A stretch of 62,951 nt of DNA from contig CANDCP010000014.1 of the NCBI GenBank assembly GCA_947383215.1, forward strand, positions 1 to 62,951. Direction: 5' to 3'. The notes beneath the pieces are model-generated. The model was not told where the DNA came from. It saw nothing but the letters and a program-made list of their open reading frames with translations, and ran no database searches. Source of the DNA: an uncultured Roseburia sp. (GTDB taxonomy: Bacteria > Bacillota > Clostridia > Lachnospirales > Lachnospiraceae). Positions 8,125 through 17,945 of the stretch are shown here, one piece after another. Position numbers and translations under genes: made by a program. Within the stretch, counting starts at the first letter, position 1; every line of letters begins with the position of its first letter.

Positions 8125-8598
8125 TTATACGTTTTCCCTGTCATCTACAATTGTGTTGATATCAAGTAAAGATATCAGCTCTTCCCCGTTCTTCCCAATT
8201 CCATTGATAAAACTCTCGCCGCTGCCGTTCACCGACTGCCCTGATTTTTCAATTTCTGCCGCGCCAAGAGTAACAACTTCCTTTACCTCGTCCACAATTA
8301 CGCCGAATAATCCCTGCTGTTCCAGCTTCAAAATAATAATTCTGCTGGCATTTGTAAACACATCTGCCTCCAACCCCATTTTTGTGCGAAGGCTCATAAC
8401 GGGAACAACCTCGCCGCGAAGATTGATGACGCCCTTAAAATATGACTGCGCTTTGGGAACTCTTGTTATCTTCTGCATACGAACAATATTATCCACATAA
8501 CTGATATCAATTCCATACTGCTCATTTCCGATTTTAACGACTATGTACTGCTTTCTCTCATTTCTGATTACTTCTAATTGTTCTGCCAATTTGCACAC
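8125..8598 (-). CDS. cheW: Chemotaxis coupling protein CheW
   Basis: CheW links chemoreceptors to the CheA kinase at the inner membrane. It has 157 residues, a single CheW SH3-like fold. Family features visible are QYGIDISYVDNIVRMQKITR near the N-terminus and FKGVINLRGEVVPVMSLRTK in the middle, with VDEVKEVV later. It starts 6 nt after the cheA stop, so it is translated with cheA. Confidence 0.93.
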   Translation of the reverse strand: MCKLAEQLEVIRNERKQYIVVKIGNEQYGIDISYVDNIVRMQKITRVPKAQSYFKGVINLRGEVVPVMSLRTKMGLEADVFTNASRIIILKLEQQGLFGVIVDEVKEVVTLGAAEIEKSGQSVNGSGESFINGIGKNGEELISLLDINTIVDDRENV

Positions 8599-8604
8599 CC
8601 CCTG

Positions 8605-10692
8605 CTACATCAAAGTATTGACGTCTAAAATCAAGGCAACCTCGCCATCGCCCAAAATCGTCGCGCCGCTGATCAGTTTATTGTTGTTGTTAATATATTT
8701 GCCAAGAGACTTGATTACAATCTCCTGCTGTCCCATCAGATTATCAACGACAAGTCCCGCAAATTTATCGCCTTTTTTCACAATAACGACGGTGAGGCTC
8801 TCCGGCTCTTCCTCTTTCGGCTCAATATCCAGAATCTGATCCAGACGTATCAAAGGAATTACCATCCCCCTCAGATGAATCACTTCCTCAGCCTGAACAT
8901 ACTTGATATCCTTCACCGGAATGTCCTCAATATTTTGTATGGAGCCGAGCGCAATCGCATATTTTTCATCCCGGATCTCCACCATCAATGCCTGAATAAT
9001 TGCAAGCGTAAGCGGAAGCCGTACAATAAACGTCGTCCCTTCCCCTAACTTACTCTTAACCTCCACGTCTCCGCCCAATGTCTCAATATTGGATTTTACT
9101 ACGTCGAGCCCGACGCCGCGCCCGGACACGTCCGTAATTTTTTTGGCCATAGAAAAGCTTGGCATAAACAGAAAATCAATAATTTCCTTCTGGCTCAGCT
9201 TTTCCGCCTGCTCAGGCGACACAAGGCCTCTGTCGATCGCCTTTGCTTTTACGCTCTCGGTGTCGATACCATTTCCGTCGTCGCTCACCTCAATAATAAC
9301 GTTATTCCCCTCCTGAAATGCATTCAGACGGATTGTCCCTGTCTCCGGTTTTCCTCTCTTTGCACGCAGCTGCGCGCTCTCAAGTCCATGATCCGCGGAG
9401 TTTCGAAGCAAATGCTGCAGCGGATCGCCAATCTGATCCACAACCGTACGATCTAACTCCGTATCCTCGCCTGTCATGTATAATTCCATCTTCTTATTTA
9501 ATTTTCTGGCCAGATCGCGGATCATACGCGGGAACTTGTTTACAACGCTCTCAATCGGAACCATTCGAACCTTCATAACGGACTCATGTAAATTGGTCGT
9601 AATCCGCTCAAGATACTCAATCTGCTCATGGAACGTCTGATTCTGCGAACCTCCGTTATCCGCCGCGCTGATCGATACGAGACTGTTCTTCGCAATGATA
9701 AGCTCGCTGACCTGGTTCATAAGCGCATCCAGCTTTTCAATGTCCACACGCACCGTACGGTTCGTTACCGGCTTATTCGCCGTCTTTCCCTTTGCCGCCG
9801 GCTGTTTGGCGTCTCTTGTTGCCGGCTCCGACTTCGGCGATACTGCCGCCGGCGCTTCACTCTGCGCAATCGGCGCCGCTGCCTCTGTCTTTCGCACATG
9901 CTCCTCTATCGCGCCGTATTTCAGCTGCTCGCCGACAACCGTCTCGATCTCGGAGACATGAACGACCGCACGTCTTACCGCGTCATAATCCGACTCTGAC
10001 GCGAGATAAAAACTAAATTCCTGATCAAATCTCTCATCCTCTATATCCTGTGAACTCGGACTGTACACAAGAATCTGCCCCAATTCCTCGACCGCTTTAA
10101 ATACCAAAAAAGCCCTCGCCGCTTTTAAGAGACATTCTTTTTGTACATAAACAGTCAGGCCATAGATATTCTGCCCCGCTTCCTCCGCCTCTCTTAACGC
10201 CTTCTTCTCATTTTCACTGAACGCGATATCCAGATATTTTTTCTCATATACTTTTCCGGTTTTTGCGTGATCCTTTGCAGCTACGTCCTCCTTCTGTTCC
10301 TTATTCTCTTCCACTGCCAGAAAACGGTTCAGCGCCGCAATAATCGCCTCATTGTCCTCTGTCCCTTCGTCAGAAGTGGTCTTTACCGCATCCAGATAAC
10401 CCTCAATCGCATCCAGACACTGAAACAGGATATCGATCATCTCACTGCTTACCTTGACATTTCCGCTGCGAACTTCCTGAAATACATTCTCCATATCATG
10501 CGTCAGATGCTGCATCCGCTTAAAGCCCATCGTTCCCGCCATTCCCTTTAGAGAATGCGCCGCACGGAAAATCTCATTTATCGTGTCCTCATTATCCGGT
10601 TCCCGCTCCAACTCCATAATGTTATCGCTCAAACTTTGGATATGCTCTGCCGTCTCATCAATAAAAATCTCAAGATATTGACTTACATCCAT
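8605..10692 (-). CDS. cheA: Chemotaxis histidine kinase CheA
   Basis: A sensor kinase that phosphorylates CheY and CheB. Domains in order across 695 residues: HPt (about 1-105) with phosphoacceptor His46 in RAAHSLKGMAG; the CheY-binding P2 region (about 150-260); an Ala/Pro-rich linker; dimerisation helices (about 315-380, RTVRVDIEKLDALMNQVSEL); HATPase with N-box LRNSADHG and the glycine boxes VSDDGNGID and VSGRGVGLDVV; and the C-terminal CheW-like P5 domain (about 560-695). All expected catalytic motifs are intact. Located between cheB and cheW. Confidence 0.96.
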   Translation of the reverse strand: MDVSQYLEIFIDETAEHIQSLSDNIMELEREPDNEDTINEIFRAAHSLKGMAGTMGFKRMQHLTHDMENVFQEVRSGNVKVSSEMIDILFQCLDAIEGYLDAVKTTSDEGTEDNEAIIAALNRFLAVEENKEQKEDVAAKDHAKTGKVYEKKYLDIAFSENEKKALREAEEAGQNIYGLTVYVQKECLLKAARAFLVFKAVEELGQILVYSPSSQDIEDERFDQEFSFYLASESDYDAVRRAVVHVSEIETVVGEQLKYGAIEEHVRKTEAAAPIAQSEAPAAVSPKSEPATRDAKQPAAKGKTANKPVTNRTVRVDIEKLDALMNQVSELIIAKNSLVSISAADNGGSQNQTFHEQIEYLERITTNLHESVMKVRMVPIESVVNKFPRMIRDLARKLNKKMELYMTGEDTELDRTVVDQIGDPLQHLLRNSADHGLESAQLRAKRGKPETGTIRLNAFQEGNNVIIEVSDDGNGIDTESVKAKAIDRGLVSPEQAEKLSQKEIIDFLFMPSFSMAKKITDVSGRGVGLDVVKSNIETLGGDVEVKSKLGEGTTFIVRLPLTLAIIQALMVEIRDEKYAIALGSIQNIEDIPVKDIKYVQAEEVIHLRGMVIPLIRLDQILDIEPKEEEPESLTVVIVKKGDKFAGLVVDNLMGQQEIVIKSLGKYINNNNKLISGATILGDGEVALILDVNTLM

Positions 10693-10693
10693 T

Positions 10694-11752
10694 TTATCTT
10701 ACCCCCACATTCTTCATAATTGACTGTGCAACAGCATCCAACGGAACCACCTGATCTACGACGCCTGCCTCCGCAATCGCTTTTGGCATCCCATACACCA
10801 CACAACTCGCCGCATCCTGCGAAATCACGTAAACCGGAACTTTATCCCTGAGAGAGAGAATCCCCTTTTTGCCGTCCGCCCCCATTCCGGTAAGCACAAC
10901 GCATGTAATCTCATCAAATGAGCACTCTCTCAAAGACTCGTACATAATGTCGGCGCAAGGTCTTAACCCTCCTACCGCCGGTTCGTTTCCGAGTACGATT
11001 TTATGCCCTTCCCCGGCTCTCTGAACCTTTAAATGCTTTCCGCCCGGAGCGACGTATACGGTACCCTTCTGCAAAATTTCATTGTCTTCCGCCTCTTTTA
11101 CGCGTATCCTGCTCAACTCATTTAAACGGTCCGCCATCGACTTTGTAAATCCCACCGGCATATGCTGCACCAAAACCATCGGGGCGTCCAATTCCTTATC
11201 CAAAAACGGTATGACACTCTGTAAAGCCTTCGGACCTCCGGTAGAACAGGCAAGCGCCACCAGCTTTTTGTAAGGCGATCCTCTATGGACATTGGAAACC
11301 ACCGGCTGCCGCTCCTTTGGACTTCTCGCCGGCGATATCCGCCGCACCTGCTGGTACGCCGTCACAGCCTTTAAGACGCCCAAAAGCTGTCCTCGGAAAT
11401 CTTCGCCCTTCGCCTCGATAATATTTCCCGGTTTCGTCACAATATCGACGGCTCCAAGCTCCATCGCAAGCATCGTTGTTTTCGTATCCTTTGCCGTCAG
11501 GGAACTGACCATAATAACCCTTGTCTTAATTCCCTCCTGCTGAATTTTTTCTAACAGCTGCAAACCGTCCATCCTTGGCATATTGACATCCAGAAGAACC
11601 GCGTCATATTTCGTCGACTTTAATCTGTCGTACGCCTCAAGTCCATCCCTGCAGACATCTGTTGCTTGAAATATATCGTCTGAATTGATTATATCACAGA
11701 TAACCCTTCTCATGAGTGCAGAATCATCAACAACAAGAATCTTTTTCTTCAT
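10694..11752 (-). CDS. cheB: Chemotaxis response regulator protein-glutamate methylesterase CheB
   Basis: Removes methyl groups from receptor glutamates when phosphorylated by CheA. The receiver domain has the phosphoacceptor Asp55 (VLLDVNMP). The C-terminal esterase domain has the Ser-His-Asp triad in ACSTGGP, LVQHMPVGFT and TGMGADGKKG. The ATG at 11752 (MKKKILVVDD) is chosen for its AAGGGA site about 7 nt upstream. An earlier ATG at 11770 overlaps the preceding gene. The matching methyltransferase cheR is not in the window. Confidence 0.94.
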   Translation of the reverse strand: MKKKILVVDDSALMRRVICDIINSDDIFQATDVCRDGLEAYDRLKSTKYDAVLLDVNMPRMDGLQLLEKIQQEGIKTRVIMVSSLTAKDTKTTMLAMELGAVDIVTKPGNIIEAKGEDFRGQLLGVLKAVTAYQQVRRISPARSPKERQPVVSNVHRGSPYKKLVALACSTGGPKALQSVIPFLDKELDAPMVLVQHMPVGFTKSMADRLNELSRIRVKEAEDNEILQKGTVYVAPGGKHLKVQRAGEGHKIVLGNEPAVGGLRPCADIMYESLRECSFDEITCVVLTGMGADGKKGILSLRDKVPVYVISQDAASCVVYGMPKAIAEAGVVDQVVPLDAVAQSIMKNVGVR

Positions 11753-11756
11753 TTTG

Positions 11757-12497
11757 TCATCCCTTATCATTTTTTCTGGCTTTTCGCTCTTCGGCAAAAA
11801 TATACTTTATAATTTCTTCCTGCAACTTAGAATCCTTCAACATAAACTCCACACGGTTTACAAACTTCATCTCGACGCCTTCGATACGCTCGCAATCAAT
11901 AATATGGCCTACGATCGTATATTGCTTGTCGCCGTCCTCCGTAAACAGCAAAACGGTCATCAGCACATAAGTGTCGTCCTCATTCTTTTCATCGGAGACA
12001 AACCGGACGCCTCCGCCGCTGATATCCACAATACGCGCCGCCTTTTGTTTTTCATAAAAATCATTGCCGCGCAGCTCTTCCATAATCTCTTTTGCTTCCG
12101 TCGTCTCTGCCTGCTCTCTTGAGATAAGAAAATAATTCATATCAATAACGCACCGTAAGCGAAAGAACTGGCGCCGTTGAAACTTACTCAGCGGTGTGTT
12201 GAGTTCAACTCTTATCATATAACGATTGTCCGTCTTGTAACGCTCCTTTATATGGCCGACCGCCTTATAGAGTCCAAGCTTCGTATAAAAAACGAATTCA
12301 TAGCGAAGCCCGAGAGACAATAACTGAAGCTTCCCCCTCTCCGTCGGCATCAGAAGCTCCAACTCTTCATTCTCCAAAATATCATAAACCTGACTTTTAT
12401 AGAATTTCATATCATCTTCCATCCGAAACGAACGCTCGAGCTGACTGACGATTCCAATATCTACTTTCGCCCCAATGTCTATAATTTTTGATATCAT
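11757..12497 (-). CDS. PilZ-domain flagellar brake protein (YcgR/YpfA type)
   Basis: A 246-residue protein with an N-terminal YcgR-like beta domain (about 1-105) and a C-terminal PilZ domain. Both c-di-GMP binding motifs are visible: RQFFR (RxxxR) at the domain junction and DISGGG (D/NxSxxG) about 55 residues later. Proteins of this type slow or stop the flagellar motor when c-di-GMP is high, by contact with MotA or the rotor. The location between flhG and cheB supports this role. The ATG at 12497 follows GGGTGA, and an in-frame GTG lies 9 nt upstream. Confidence 0.85.
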   Translation of the reverse strand: MISKIIDIGAKVDIGIVSQLERSFRMEDDMKFYKSQVYDILENEELELLMPTERGKLQLLSLGLRYEFVFYTKLGLYKAVGHIKERYKTDNRYMIRVELNTPLSKFQRRQFFRLRCVIDMNYFLISREQAETTEAKEIMEELRGNDFYEKQKAARIVDISGGGVRFVSDEKNEDDTYVLMTVLLFTEDGDKQYTIVGHIIDCERIEGVEMKFVNRVEFMLKDSKLQEEIIKYIFAEERKARKNDKG

Positions 12498-12509
12498 ACA
12501 TATCACCCG

Positions 12510-13382
12510 CTATTTTTTTATAAAGTTTGCCAGCAGCTGCCCAATCCCCTTCGGCATCACGTATGGCTCATGCTCATGATTCAGTAAATTGGCCGTCAGT
12601 ACGGAAAACGCTTTTGCGGACTTCGCCGTCGGCATACTAAGCGAAACCACCCGCTGCTGTCTGATGGTGCGCTCTAACATCGCATCCTGCGGTATCATTC
12701 CAAGATAACTGATTTCCCCCTGCAAAAACTGAGAAACCACCGTGCTGAGCTTATCAAACACAGCCTGGCCGTCTTCCATAGACGTCACCCTGTTGGCGAT
12801 CACATTCACCCTCGTAACATTGTGTAAAAAATTCGGATTTCGATGCAATGACTTCAACAGGGAATAGGCATCCGTCAGAGAACTCGGTTCCGGCGTAGAT
12901 ACCAGAAGTATTTCCGGGCTGGCCATTACAAATTCCAGAACATTATCGGCAATTCCGGCTCCGGTATCAATCAATATAATATCTGTAAGCTTATCGAGCT
13001 CAGACAGGCTGTGAACAAGATACATAAGCTGATCCTTGGAGAGATTGCTCATCCCCATAATGCCGGATCCTCCCGAGATAAGGCCAATGTCCATAGGGCC
13101 TGTCGTAATTATATCTTCAATGCTTTTTCCGCGATAAATTAAGTCACTTAAATTGTATTTCGGTATCGCGCCAAACATAACCTCTACATTCGCAAGTCCC
13201 AGATCCGCATCGAAAATAATCACACTCTTCCCCAGTTTTCTCAGCTGTACGGCGATATTTACGACAACGCTGGATTTTCCAACGCCGCCCTTTCCGCTGG
13301 TAACCGTAATAACCCTTGCTCCGGAAGCGTTCTTTTGGTTTTTAATTTTGATTACATTTCGCAGTCGTTCCGCCTGATCCAT
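12510..13382 (-). CDS. flhG: Flagellar number regulator FlhG (MinD-like ATPase)
   Basis: A 290-residue ParA/MinD-family ATPase. The deviant Walker A is SGKGGVGKSSVVVN (about 30-43) and the switch region is IIFDADLGLANVEVMFG. The C-terminus carries a hydrophobic/basic stretch, IGQLLANFIKK, consistent with a membrane-targeting helix. FlhG works with the GTPase FlhF encoded just upstream to set flagellar number and C-ring assembly. The spacing to flhF is 3 nt. Confidence 0.92.
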   Translation of the reverse strand: MDQAERLRNVIKIKNQKNASGARVITVTSGKGGVGKSSVVVNIAVQLRKLGKSVIIFDADLGLANVEVMFGAIPKYNLSDLIYRGKSIEDIITTGPMDIGLISGGSGIMGMSNLSKDQLMYLVHSLSELDKLTDIILIDTGAGIADNVLEFVMASPEILLVSTPEPSSLTDAYSLLKSLHRNPNFLHNVTRVNVIANRVTSMEDGQAVFDKLSTVVSQFLQGEISYLGMIPQDAMLERTIRQQRVVSLSMPTAKSAKAFSVLTANLLNHEHEPYVMPKGIGQLLANFIKK

Positions 13383-13385
13383 CTA

Positions 13386-14672
13386 TTACCTGCCCCCCAA
13401 CAACTGTTTCACAATCTTTTGTGTGTCAAATACTTCTATATCGTCCGGCACATTTTGCCCGTTTGTAATATAGGAAAGCTCCGCTCCGGAATACATACGG
13501 ATATTCAGTATATTTCCATATGTCGAAGTCTCATCCAGCTTTGTAAAAATAATCTTATAGTCCGCAATGTCGTGATAGACATCTACCATCTCCAGGAGAT
13601 CCTTATACTTTGTCGTCGCACTGATGACAAGGTAAACGTCCTTTTCGTATTTTTCATCCACACTCGCAATCAGATGTTTAATATCCTCACGCTGAACCTC
13701 ATTTTTATGGGAAAATCCCGCCGTGTCCACAAGGATCAACTCATAATCGCCGACTCTCTCAATCGCCGCGTTCATCTCGTCCGCAGAATAAATAATTGTA
13801 AGCGGCATATCTAAAATATTTGCATATGTGCGAAGCTGCTCGGCCGCCGCGATACGATAGGTATCCGCAGTTAAAAAGGCAACCTTTTTTCCCAGATCCA
13901 CCTTATATTTTGACGCGATTTTCGCAATCGTCGTTGTCTTTCCCACACCGGTCGGTCCGATAAAGAATACCACTTTTGGCTGTCCCTGATTCAGCTCAAT
14001 TGCCTTCGGCTGTCCAAACTTTAAAATCATCTTCTGATATACGTTTGACAAAAACAAATCCATGCTTGTCCCGCTGCGCACAACCTTTTCCACATCATCC
14101 ATGATCTGGTTTACGTATTTCTCACTCACCTCGTTTTCAAGCAAAACCTCATAAACCATTTTCATACATTTAAATCCGTCGGACTGCTCTGACTGCGTCT
14201 CCGCCATACCAAACGCAGACTTTATTGGTTCCTGCTTCGCCTCGCCGGAAAGGCTCTTTTCCAGAATGTTCTGAAGGCTCTCAAGTTTTTCCTCTAAAAC
14301 CTTCTCTTTATGCATGACTTCCTTATTCTTCGTCTCAACCTTTAACATCTCTTTCAAAGGTTCTTTATCTAAATCTAACGCCGTATTTTCTTTTTTTTCT
14401 GCCGGAATCGGAATATCAATTTTTTCATCCGCCGCATAATTGATATTTTCATGCATTTTTAACGGCGTATTTAACGCGGAGACAGGATTGGGAGCCTGTT
14501 CTCTCTCTTCCATGGCCGCCGTCACCTCAATAACGGAAGACTTCCACGCGCGAAAGAGACCCTTTGGCTTGATCTCCTTCACATTCATAATGACTACGTT
14601 CGCTCCCATTTCCTTCTTTGCTTTTTCAACTGCTTCTTCTTCTGATTTTCCCTGAAATTTATTTATTATCAT
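13386..14672 (-). CDS. flhF: Flagellar biosynthesis GTPase FlhF
   Basis: An SRP-type GTPase that places flagella and recruits early basal-body parts. In the 428-residue protein the N-terminal domain (about 1-180) is variable and charged, with VEKAKKEMGANVVIMNVKEI typical of FlhF. An N domain follows, then the NG GTPase with Walker A GPTGVGKTTTIAKIA, the LTADTYRIAAAEQL motif, DTAGF and TKLDE. The gene starts directly after the flhA stop codon (adjacent TAA-ATG), which implies translational coupling. Confidence 0.94.
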   Translation of the reverse strand: MIINKFQGKSEEEAVEKAKKEMGANVVIMNVKEIKPKGLFRAWKSSVIEVTAAMEEREQAPNPVSALNTPLKMHENINYAADEKIDIPIPAEKKENTALDLDKEPLKEMLKVETKNKEVMHKEKVLEEKLESLQNILEKSLSGEAKQEPIKSAFGMAETQSEQSDGFKCMKMVYEVLLENEVSEKYVNQIMDDVEKVVRSGTSMDLFLSNVYQKMILKFGQPKAIELNQGQPKVVFFIGPTGVGKTTTIAKIASKYKVDLGKKVAFLTADTYRIAAAEQLRTYANILDMPLTIIYSADEMNAAIERVGDYELILVDTAGFSHKNEVQREDIKHLIASVDEKYEKDVYLVISATTKYKDLLEMVDVYHDIADYKIIFTKLDETSTYGNILNIRMYSGAELSYITNGQNVPDDIEVFDTQKIVKQLLGGR

Positions 14673-16706
14673 TTATTCCGTCACCATCCCAACAGACTGC
14701 AGCTCCACATTTGACTCCACTTCATTGTAAGAAACCACAATCAAATCTTTAAAATAATCTTCCGTCAGCTTTTTAAAATACATCCTCACAATCGGAGAAG
14801 TAATAATAATCGGACTCTTTCCGATATTCTCAAGCTTTGCGACCTCCGTCTCCACAGACGCCATAATCGCCTTTGTCTTATCCGGATCCAGCGTCAGATA
14901 AGCGCCCTGCTCGGTCTGTTTTACAGAACCCATAATTTCCTGCTCAACTTTAGGATCGAGCGTAACGACACTGGTCGTCTCATTCGCCGGAAAATATTTG
15001 CTGGAAATCGCACGCTTCAGGCTCTGCCTTACATACTCCGTCAGCACGTCCGTATCTCTTGTCGTCGACGCGTGGTCAGCCAGCGTCTCAAATATCGTAA
15101 GAAGATCCCGGATTGAAATCCCTTCTCCCAAAAGATTCTGAAGCACCTTTTGTATTTCCCCGATTCCAAGCAACTTCGGCGTCAGCTCCTCAATCAATGC
15201 AGAATTGTTTTCTTTCATATTGTTGATAAGGTTTGACACATCCTGCCTTGTCAAAAGCTCGGCAAGATTCTGGCGGATTACCTCCGTCAGGTGCGTCGCA
15301 ATAATAGAAGGCGGATCTACCACCGTATATCCAAGGCTCTCCGCTCTCTCCCTCTGCCCCTCCGTAATCCAGATTGCAGGAAGGTGGAAAGACGGTTCAA
15401 ACGTAGGGATTCCGGTTATCTCCTCCTCTACATAGCCAGGGTTCATCGCCATATAATGGTCGAATAAAATCTCCCCCTCCGCTTCCTTTACGCCTTTTAT
15501 CTTAATGATATACTGATTGGGATTCAGCTGAATATTATCCCGCAGACGAATGATCGGCACCACCGTTCCAAGCTCAAGCGCCACCTGCCTTCGAATCATA
15601 ACGACGCGGTCAAGCAGATCTCCTCCCTGATTGACATCCGCAAGAGGAATAATTCCATATCCGAACTCCAGCTCAATCGGGTCAACCTGAAGCAGCGAGG
15701 TCACATTTTCCGGCCTTCGAATCTCTTCCGCCGCCGCCTCTTCCTCCGAAGCCTCTTCCTCTATCGCGGCAACGCCCGCGTCATTCGCAATCATACGCCC
15801 GGTTACGATAAACATCGCTCCAAGCGGAAGAAAAATGTACCAAGGAAGCGGCGTCACAATCCCGAGAAAGGAAACGGTAGCCCCTACGATATAGAGCACC
15901 TTCGGAATACCGAAAAGCTGCTTGACAAGCACCGATCCAAAATCTGCCTCCTTGGACGCTTTCGTGACAAGAATACCGGTTGCAAGAGAAATCAAAAGAG
16001 ACGGAATCTGGCTCACCAGACCGTCGCCAATTGTCAGCACGCCATACCGCGAAAGCGCGTCGCCAAGCTCCATCCCCTGATTCATGTAACCGGTAATCGT
16101 ACCGCCCACCACGTTAATAAGCGTAATGATAAGACCCGCCGTCGCATCTCCCTTTACATACTTTGTCGCACCATCCATAGAACCGAAAAAGCTTGACTCC
16201 TGCTGAATCTTATCGCGGCGTTCCCTTGCCTCTTTCTCTGTAATTGCGCCGGTATTTAAATCGGCGTCTATCGCCATCTGTTTACCCGGCATTGCATCCA
16301 GCGTAAACCGGGCCGTTACCTCAGACACACGCTCCGAACCTTTATTGATTACGATAAACTGAATTAATATCAAAACAATAAACACAATCGCGCCGATAAC
16401 CAGATCTCCGCCGCCAACGAAACCGCCGAACGTCTCTACAACGGCTCCCGGATCTCCCGTCGTCAAAATCAAACGCGTCGAAGAAACGTTCAGAGAAATT
16501 CTGAAGATCGTCGTGAATAACAATAATGTCGGATAAAAAGACATTTGTAAAACTTCTTGTACAAATAATGCGTTAAACAAAACAATCATTGCGATTGAAA
16601 TGTTGATAGCAAGCATAACATCCAACAAAATGGAAGGAATTGGCACAATGAAAAAGATAATGGCAGCCAGCAAATATAATGCAATACCCAAATCCGCTTT
16701 TTTCAT
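14673..16706 (-). CDS. flhA: Flagellar export gate protein FlhA
   Basis: The large inner-membrane subunit of the flagellar type III export gate, proton-driven. The N-terminal half (about 1-315) has eight predicted membrane helices plus the conserved cytoplasmic FHIPEP loop (RFTLDAMPGKQMAIDADLNT). The C-terminal half (about 345-677) is the soluble domain that docks chaperone-substrate complexes, with the conserved end REKIVV-like region replaced by IGKSPIIITSPIVRMYF. Length 677 is usual. Located between flhB and flhF. Confidence 0.96.
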   Translation of the reverse strand: MKKADLGIALYLLAAIIFFIVPIPSILLDVMLAINISIAMIVLFNALFVQEVLQMSFYPTLLLFTTIFRISLNVSSTRLILTTGDPGAVVETFGGFVGGGDLVIGAIVFIVLILIQFIVINKGSERVSEVTARFTLDAMPGKQMAIDADLNTGAITEKEARERRDKIQQESSFFGSMDGATKYVKGDATAGLIITLINVVGGTITGYMNQGMELGDALSRYGVLTIGDGLVSQIPSLLISLATGILVTKASKEADFGSVLVKQLFGIPKVLYIVGATVSFLGIVTPLPWYIFLPLGAMFIVTGRMIANDAGVAAIEEEASEEEAAAEEIRRPENVTSLLQVDPIELEFGYGIIPLADVNQGGDLLDRVVMIRRQVALELGTVVPIIRLRDNIQLNPNQYIIKIKGVKEAEGEILFDHYMAMNPGYVEEEITGIPTFEPSFHLPAIWITEGQRERAESLGYTVVDPPSIIATHLTEVIRQNLAELLTRQDVSNLINNMKENNSALIEELTPKLLGIGEIQKVLQNLLGEGISIRDLLTIFETLADHASTTRDTDVLTEYVRQSLKRAISSKYFPANETTSVVTLDPKVEQEIMGSVKQTEQGAYLTLDPDKTKAIMASVETEVAKLENIGKSPIIITSPIVRMYFKKLTEDYFKDLIVVSYNEVESNVELQSVGMVTE

Positions 16707-16777
16707 TCCAAATTCCTCCTTTCCCTACTGTAAACCAAAATATTTTCCAAGAAAAATACCACCTTAGCTCTCTTCTA

Positions 16778-17914
16778 TTACACTTTGTCTTTGTACTTTT
16801 GCAGCATCGCAAGAATTTCCGCCACCGGATGATACAACTCGGGCGGGATTTCATCGCCGATTTCCACGCTTCCATACAGAGAATGCGCCAACGGCTTATT
16901 TTCAACGATTTCTATCTTGCACTCTTTCGCTTTTTCACGAATCTTTCGCGCCAGATAATCCGCCCCTTTTGCCAAAACCACAGGCGCCTTCGCAACGGAA
17001 GGATCGTATTGAATCGCAATCGCAAGATGCGTCGGGTTTGTGATGACGACATCCGCTTTGGGGATGTCCTGCATCATACGCCTCTGGGATACCTCACGCA
17101 TCTTTTGTCTCTGCCTCCCCTTTATTTCGGGGCTACCCTCTGTATTTTTAAACTCATCCTTTACCTCCTGTTTGGTCATCTTCATATCCTCTTTAAACTT
17201 GTGCTTCTGATAAAACCAGTCAGCAAATCCGACCAGAAGATAGATAAAAGAAATTTTCAGGCCTGTGCTGATAATAATATCTCCCATCAGCATAATCGCC
17301 CTCATAAGCTCAATATCGTATAGCAGAAAAATCTCGTCCGCGTGATCTCTGACAGAAGTATACGCAATATACATAATAAGCGCAACCTTCAAAATGGATT
17401 TTAATAACTCAAACAGCGAGTCCTTTGAAAAAATCCGCTTAAACCCGCTGATCGGATTAAACTTGCTCAGATTCGGCTTCATCGGCTTTGTGGTGATTTT
17501 CCAGCCGACCTGCAAAATATTGATCAGCAGACCGATAATAAGGCCAATCAAAAAAAACGGAAGGACAATTTGAAGACATCTTACAATCGCAGTTCTTAAA
17601 ACCACGTCCATGGCACGCAAGGTCGCGCCGCTTCCGTTATTAAATACGATATCCGGTATCTTATTGTAGATGGCAAAAAAATTTTCGGTCAACCCCTCCG
17701 CCACATAGGAGATGAAGATCCTTAAAATAAGGAACAGCGCAATCAAATTTACCGCCGCCGTTAAGTCCTTACTTTTTACAACCTTTCCTTCGTTTCTCGC
17801 ATCCCGCAGCTTTTTTGCGGTTGCGGGCTCCGTCTTTTCTCCGCCCGGCCCGTCTTTTCCAAAACGCTGTAAATCATAGACCAATTCCGGGCTTCTTCTC
17901 TCTCTAAAGTCCAT
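16778..17914 (-). CDS. flhB: Flagellar export switch protein FlhB
   Basis: The export-specificity switch protein. The N-terminus has the family's GGEKTEPATAKKLRDARNEG motif, then four membrane helices (about 45-225), then the cytoplasmic domain with the self-cleavage site NPTH at about 293-296. Cleavage between Asn and Pro switches export from hook to filament substrates, working with FliK encoded in the same operon. Its 378 residues include a slightly long N-terminal tail. Confidence 0.95.
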   Translation of the reverse strand: MDFRERRSPELVYDLQRFGKDGPGGEKTEPATAKKLRDARNEGKVVKSKDLTAAVNLIALFLILRIFISYVAEGLTENFFAIYNKIPDIVFNNGSGATLRAMDVVLRTAIVRCLQIVLPFFLIGLIIGLLINILQVGWKITTKPMKPNLSKFNPISGFKRIFSKDSLFELLKSILKVALIMYIAYTSVRDHADEIFLLYDIELMRAIMLMGDIIISTGLKISFIYLLVGFADWFYQKHKFKEDMKMTKQEVKDEFKNTEGSPEIKGRQRQKMREVSQRRMMQDIPKADVVITNPTHLAIAIQYDPSVAKAPVVLAKGADYLARKIREKAKECKIEIVENKPLAHSLYGSVEIGDEIPPELYHPVAEILAMLQKYKDKV

Positions 17915-17945
17915 ACAAACCTTCTGTATTCATACGTGCGTCTAT